Below are positions 5,567-6,659 of a stretch of 6,659 nt of DNA, piece by piece. The position numbers and the translations under genes were made by a program. This DNA comes from Candidatus Methanophagales archaeon. Its GTDB lineage: Archaea > Halobacteriota > Syntropharchaeia > Alkanophagales > Methanospirareceae. The DNA lies in the NCBI GenBank assembly GCA_014061035.1, contig JACGMN010000008.1:1-6659 (forward strand), read 5' to 3'. Below the pieces are notes generated by a model. It saw only the letters and a list, made by a program, of their open reading frames with translations. It did no database searches and had not been told where the DNA came from. Within the stretch, counting starts at the first letter, position 1, and the number at the start of each line of letters is the position of its first letter.

Positions 5567-6466
5567 TCAAACTAGTTTCCTTGCGGATTTTAAAATACTA
5601 TTGATAAAGGCATTATTTTTTTTCATCTCCTCGAACTCCTCTCTCGCAGCGTTTATAGACAGAGGTAGCTCTTCGCAGTTGTAACCAAAGGATTGTAATA
5701 CTTTAAAAAGCGCGAATACTTCCGGAACTTCCAGATTGCTATCCTTTAACAGTTCTGCATCAGAAAATATCTTTTGCACACTACCCTCTGCAATTATCCG
5801 TCTGTTCAGCACATATACACGGTCGGCAAGCTCAGAGATGGCATTTACGTCGTGTGTTGCTGTCACAACAGTAATTCCCTCACGTTCATTTAAATCCTTT
5901 ATAGTCGCTATCAACTCAGCCCTGTTACGTGGGTCGAGATTGGCAGTAGGCTCGTCAAGCACCAATATCCGCGGCTCCATAGACATAACCGCAGCCAGTG
6001 CTACCTTCTTCTTCTCGCCGTAACTGAGATGGTGAGGGCATCTCTCTTCGTAGCCAGAAAGCCCAAATCGCAGGAGAGTTCTTTCTACTCGCTCCCGCAC
6101 TTCATCTTCTTTTAGCCCCAGATTTATCAGACCAAAAGCGATATCGTCAAAGATCGTTGGCATGAACAACTGGTCATCCGGGTCCTGAAAAACAATTCCA
6201 ACCGCTCTTATTATATCTTCCATTCTCAGCTTCTCAACGCTCTTACCAAATACTTCTATTTCTCCACATGTACCAGTACCAGTATCGGTACCAGTATCAT
6301 GGAGAATTCCATTAAAATGCAGTAAAAGAGTTGTTTTACCTGCACCGTTTGGTCCAATTATCGCAATTCTTTCGCCCTCATTCACTGCCAGACTTACATC
6401 TTCCAGCGCTTTTACACCATCTGAATACGTGTAACTGAGGTCTCGCACGGTTATCGCTTCTTTCAC
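5567..6466 (-). CDS. cbiO: CbiO-like energy-coupling ATPase of a cobalt/nickel ABC importer
   Basis: Cytoplasmic ATPase that powers a CbiMQO/ECF-type metal importer. Motifs in the 299-residue protein: Walker A GPNGAGKT (38-45), Q-loop Gln94 in VFQDPDDQLF (the QDPDDQ form marks the CbiO/EcfA group), signature LSYGE (147-151, LSGGQ in most relatives), Walker B ILVLDE (167-172), D-loop NLDP and switch His205 (ATHD). About 65 residues follow the ATPase domain, a usual C-terminal extension. Residues 57-66 are a DTGTDTGTGT tract replacing the short PTSG turn seen in relatives. The start is GTG at 6466-6464, supported by GGTGA (6477-6473) six bases upstream. A probable CbiQ C-terminus lies 116 nt upstream on the same strand, so this is likely the last gene of the operon. 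Cobalt or nickel is inferred from family; an ECF vitamin importer is the alternative. Confidence 0.85.
   Translation of the reverse strand: MKEAITVRDLSYTYSDGVKALEDVSLAVNEGERIAIIGPNGAGKTTLLLHFNGILHDTGTDTGTGTCGEIEVFGKSVEKLRMEDIIRAVGIVFQDPDDQLFMPTIFDDIAFGLINLGLKEDEVRERVERTLLRFGLSGYEERCPHHLSYGEKKKVALAAVMSMEPRILVLDEPTANLDPRNRAELIATIKDLNEREGITVVTATHDVNAISELADRVYVLNRRIIAEGSVQKIFSDAELLKDSNLEVPEVFALFKVLQSFGYNCEELPLSINAAREEFEEMKKNNAFINSILKSARKLV
6269..6298 (-). repeat. In-frame hexanucleotide repeat in the CbiO gene
   Basis: Five hexamers of the form GAT/GGT-ACT/ACC/ACA encode residues 57-66 (DTGTDTGTGT) between Walker A and the Q-loop. On the plus strand this reads as TACCAG/TATCGG/TATCAT units. Period and in-frame placement match the SRP19 repeat. 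Confidence 0.8.
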
Positions 6467-6472
6467 CTTGTC

Positions 6473-6477
6473 TCACC
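6473..6477 (-). promoter_or_regulatory. Ribosome binding site fixing the GTG start of CbiO
   Basis: GGTGA on the minus strand ends 6 nt before GTG at 6466-6464, a good archaeal Shine-Dalgarno. It justifies a GTG start for a protein with no ATG nearby. Confidence 0.65.
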
Positions 6478-6496
6478 TTTTTCCTTACTCGTTGCA

Positions 6497-6510
6497 TATT
6501 TGTATAGCTG
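6497..6510 (-). promoter_or_regulatory. Shared 14-mer upstream of cbiO, same as upstream of acs
   Basis: On the minus strand CAGCTATACAAATA lies 31 nt before the CbiO start and is identical to 1520-1533, 15 nt before acs. It may be a TATA box giving cbiO a separate promoter, an operator, or part of a dispersed repeat. The following 14 nt are also partly alike. Confidence 0.4.
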
Positions 6511-6522
6511 TTGGGATGCAGA

Positions 6523-6578
6523 ATTCTGACTCCTGTTCTCTGACTTCTGACATATATCCTGTATCCTGTATCTTCATC
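6523..6578. repeat. Degenerate 7-nt tandem array upstream of cbiO
   Basis: Eight successive 7-base words on the plus strand: ATTCTGA, CTCCTGT, TCTCTGA, CTTCTGA, CATATAT, CCTGTAT, CCTGTAT, CTTCATC. Most fit an N-Y-Y-C-T-G-A pattern or its shifted variant, and one unit is perfectly duplicated. It fills most of the gap between the putative CbiQ fragment and cbiO. Function unknown; similar short heptamer arrays are known in other prokaryotic genomes. Confidence 0.65.
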
Positions 6579-6582
6579 GTAC

Positions 6583-6659
6583 TTATACAAATACAGAAAT
6601 TGTATGCAAAAAAATCGCAAACACTATGATAGAAGCTGCTAATAGGTAATCCTTCAGCC
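6583..6659 (-). CDS. C-terminal end of a probable CbiQ-like membrane permease (partial)
   Basis: From the right edge, one minus-strand frame reads LKDYLLAASIIVFAIFLHTISVFV (24 residues, beginning at 6657) and stops at TAA (6585-6583). It is a charged/aromatic LKDY followed by about 20 mostly hydrophobic residues, as expected for a final transmembrane helix. CbiQ/EcfT permeases commonly end in a basic or acidic residue pair followed by one such helix, and the next gene on this strand is CbiO-like, so CbiQ is the natural reading. It lies 116 nt upstream of the cbiO start, longer than usual for this operon because of the heptamer array. The identity is inferred from hydrophobicity and context only; 24 residues cannot prove it. 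Confidence 0.5.
   Translation of the reverse strand, partial: LKDYLLAASIIVFAIFLHTISVFV

Noticed and set aside
6523..6578. CRISPR array
   Set aside because: The units are 7 nt and contiguous; there are no 23-40-nt repeats separated by unique spacers and no cas genes in the window.
6378..6620. 80-codon minus-strand open frame overlapping the CbiO start
   Set aside because: It runs through the heptamer array and then out of frame through CbiO; no domain and basic low-complexity composition.
1..6659. Defence system, transposase, integrase or novel biosynthetic cluster
   Set aside because: Every long frame fits a familiar housekeeping or transport family. No recombinase, nuclease, toxin or phage-like gene and no tRNA or rRNA signature was seen.

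Overview
The window most likely comes from an uncultured euryarchaeon. The archaeal signs are an SRP19 protein (found in archaea and eukaryotes, not bacteria), TATA-like boxes upstream of genes, GGTG-type ribosome binding sites and one gene with no visible Shine-Dalgarno. An AMP-forming acetyl-CoA synthetase and a cobalt/nickel-type ABC ATPase would suit a methanogen, an anaerobic methane or alkane oxidiser, or an Archaeoglobus-like anaerobe. That narrower placement is inference; no taxonomic marker here settles it.

Layout. (1) Positions 1-1505, minus strand: the N-terminal ~501 codons of acetyl-CoA synthetase, cut by the left window edge. (2) 1506-1766: a divergent intergenic region with back-to-back promoter candidates, an imperfect 19-nt-arm inverted repeat and a possible 9-codon leader ORF. 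(3) 1767-4421, plus strand: a complete three-gene SsuA/SsuC/SsuB-type ABC importer (lipoprotein binding protein, permease, ATPase). The permease starts at TTG, 2 nt after the binding-protein stop. The ATPase follows a 79-nt gap holding a truncated copy of the intergenic repeat and a perfect 19-bp tandem duplication that ends on the base before its ATG. (4) 4478-5547, plus strand: SRP19, then a PHP-family metal-dependent phosphoesterase. (5) 5567-6466, minus strand, convergent with the PHP gene: a CbiO-like ATPase. Upstream of it, running off the right edge, is a 24-codon fragment (6583-6659) that looks like the last membrane helix of a CbiQ-like permease, so the pair is probably the end of a cbi-type metal importer operon.

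How the genes fit. SsuA captures a small, probably anionic solute outside the membrane, SsuC carries it across and SsuB powers transport; the substrate cannot be named from sequence. Acs activates acetate to acetyl-CoA. SRP19 helps assemble the signal recognition particle. CbiO with its upstream permease would import cobalt or nickel, the metals of corrinoid and F430 cofactors.

The gene content is conventional and I see no new defence, mobile or biosynthetic system. What stands out is short-period repetition: in-frame hexanucleotide tracts in three unrelated genes (SRP19 tail, a CbiO loop, the SsuB N-terminus), tandem duplications butting onto two start codons (19 bp and 14 bp), a degenerate 7-base array upstream of cbiO, an interspersed ~42-nt repeat, and a shared 14-nt motif just upstream of two minus-strand genes. 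This suggests a genome shaped by replication slippage and small dispersed repeats.
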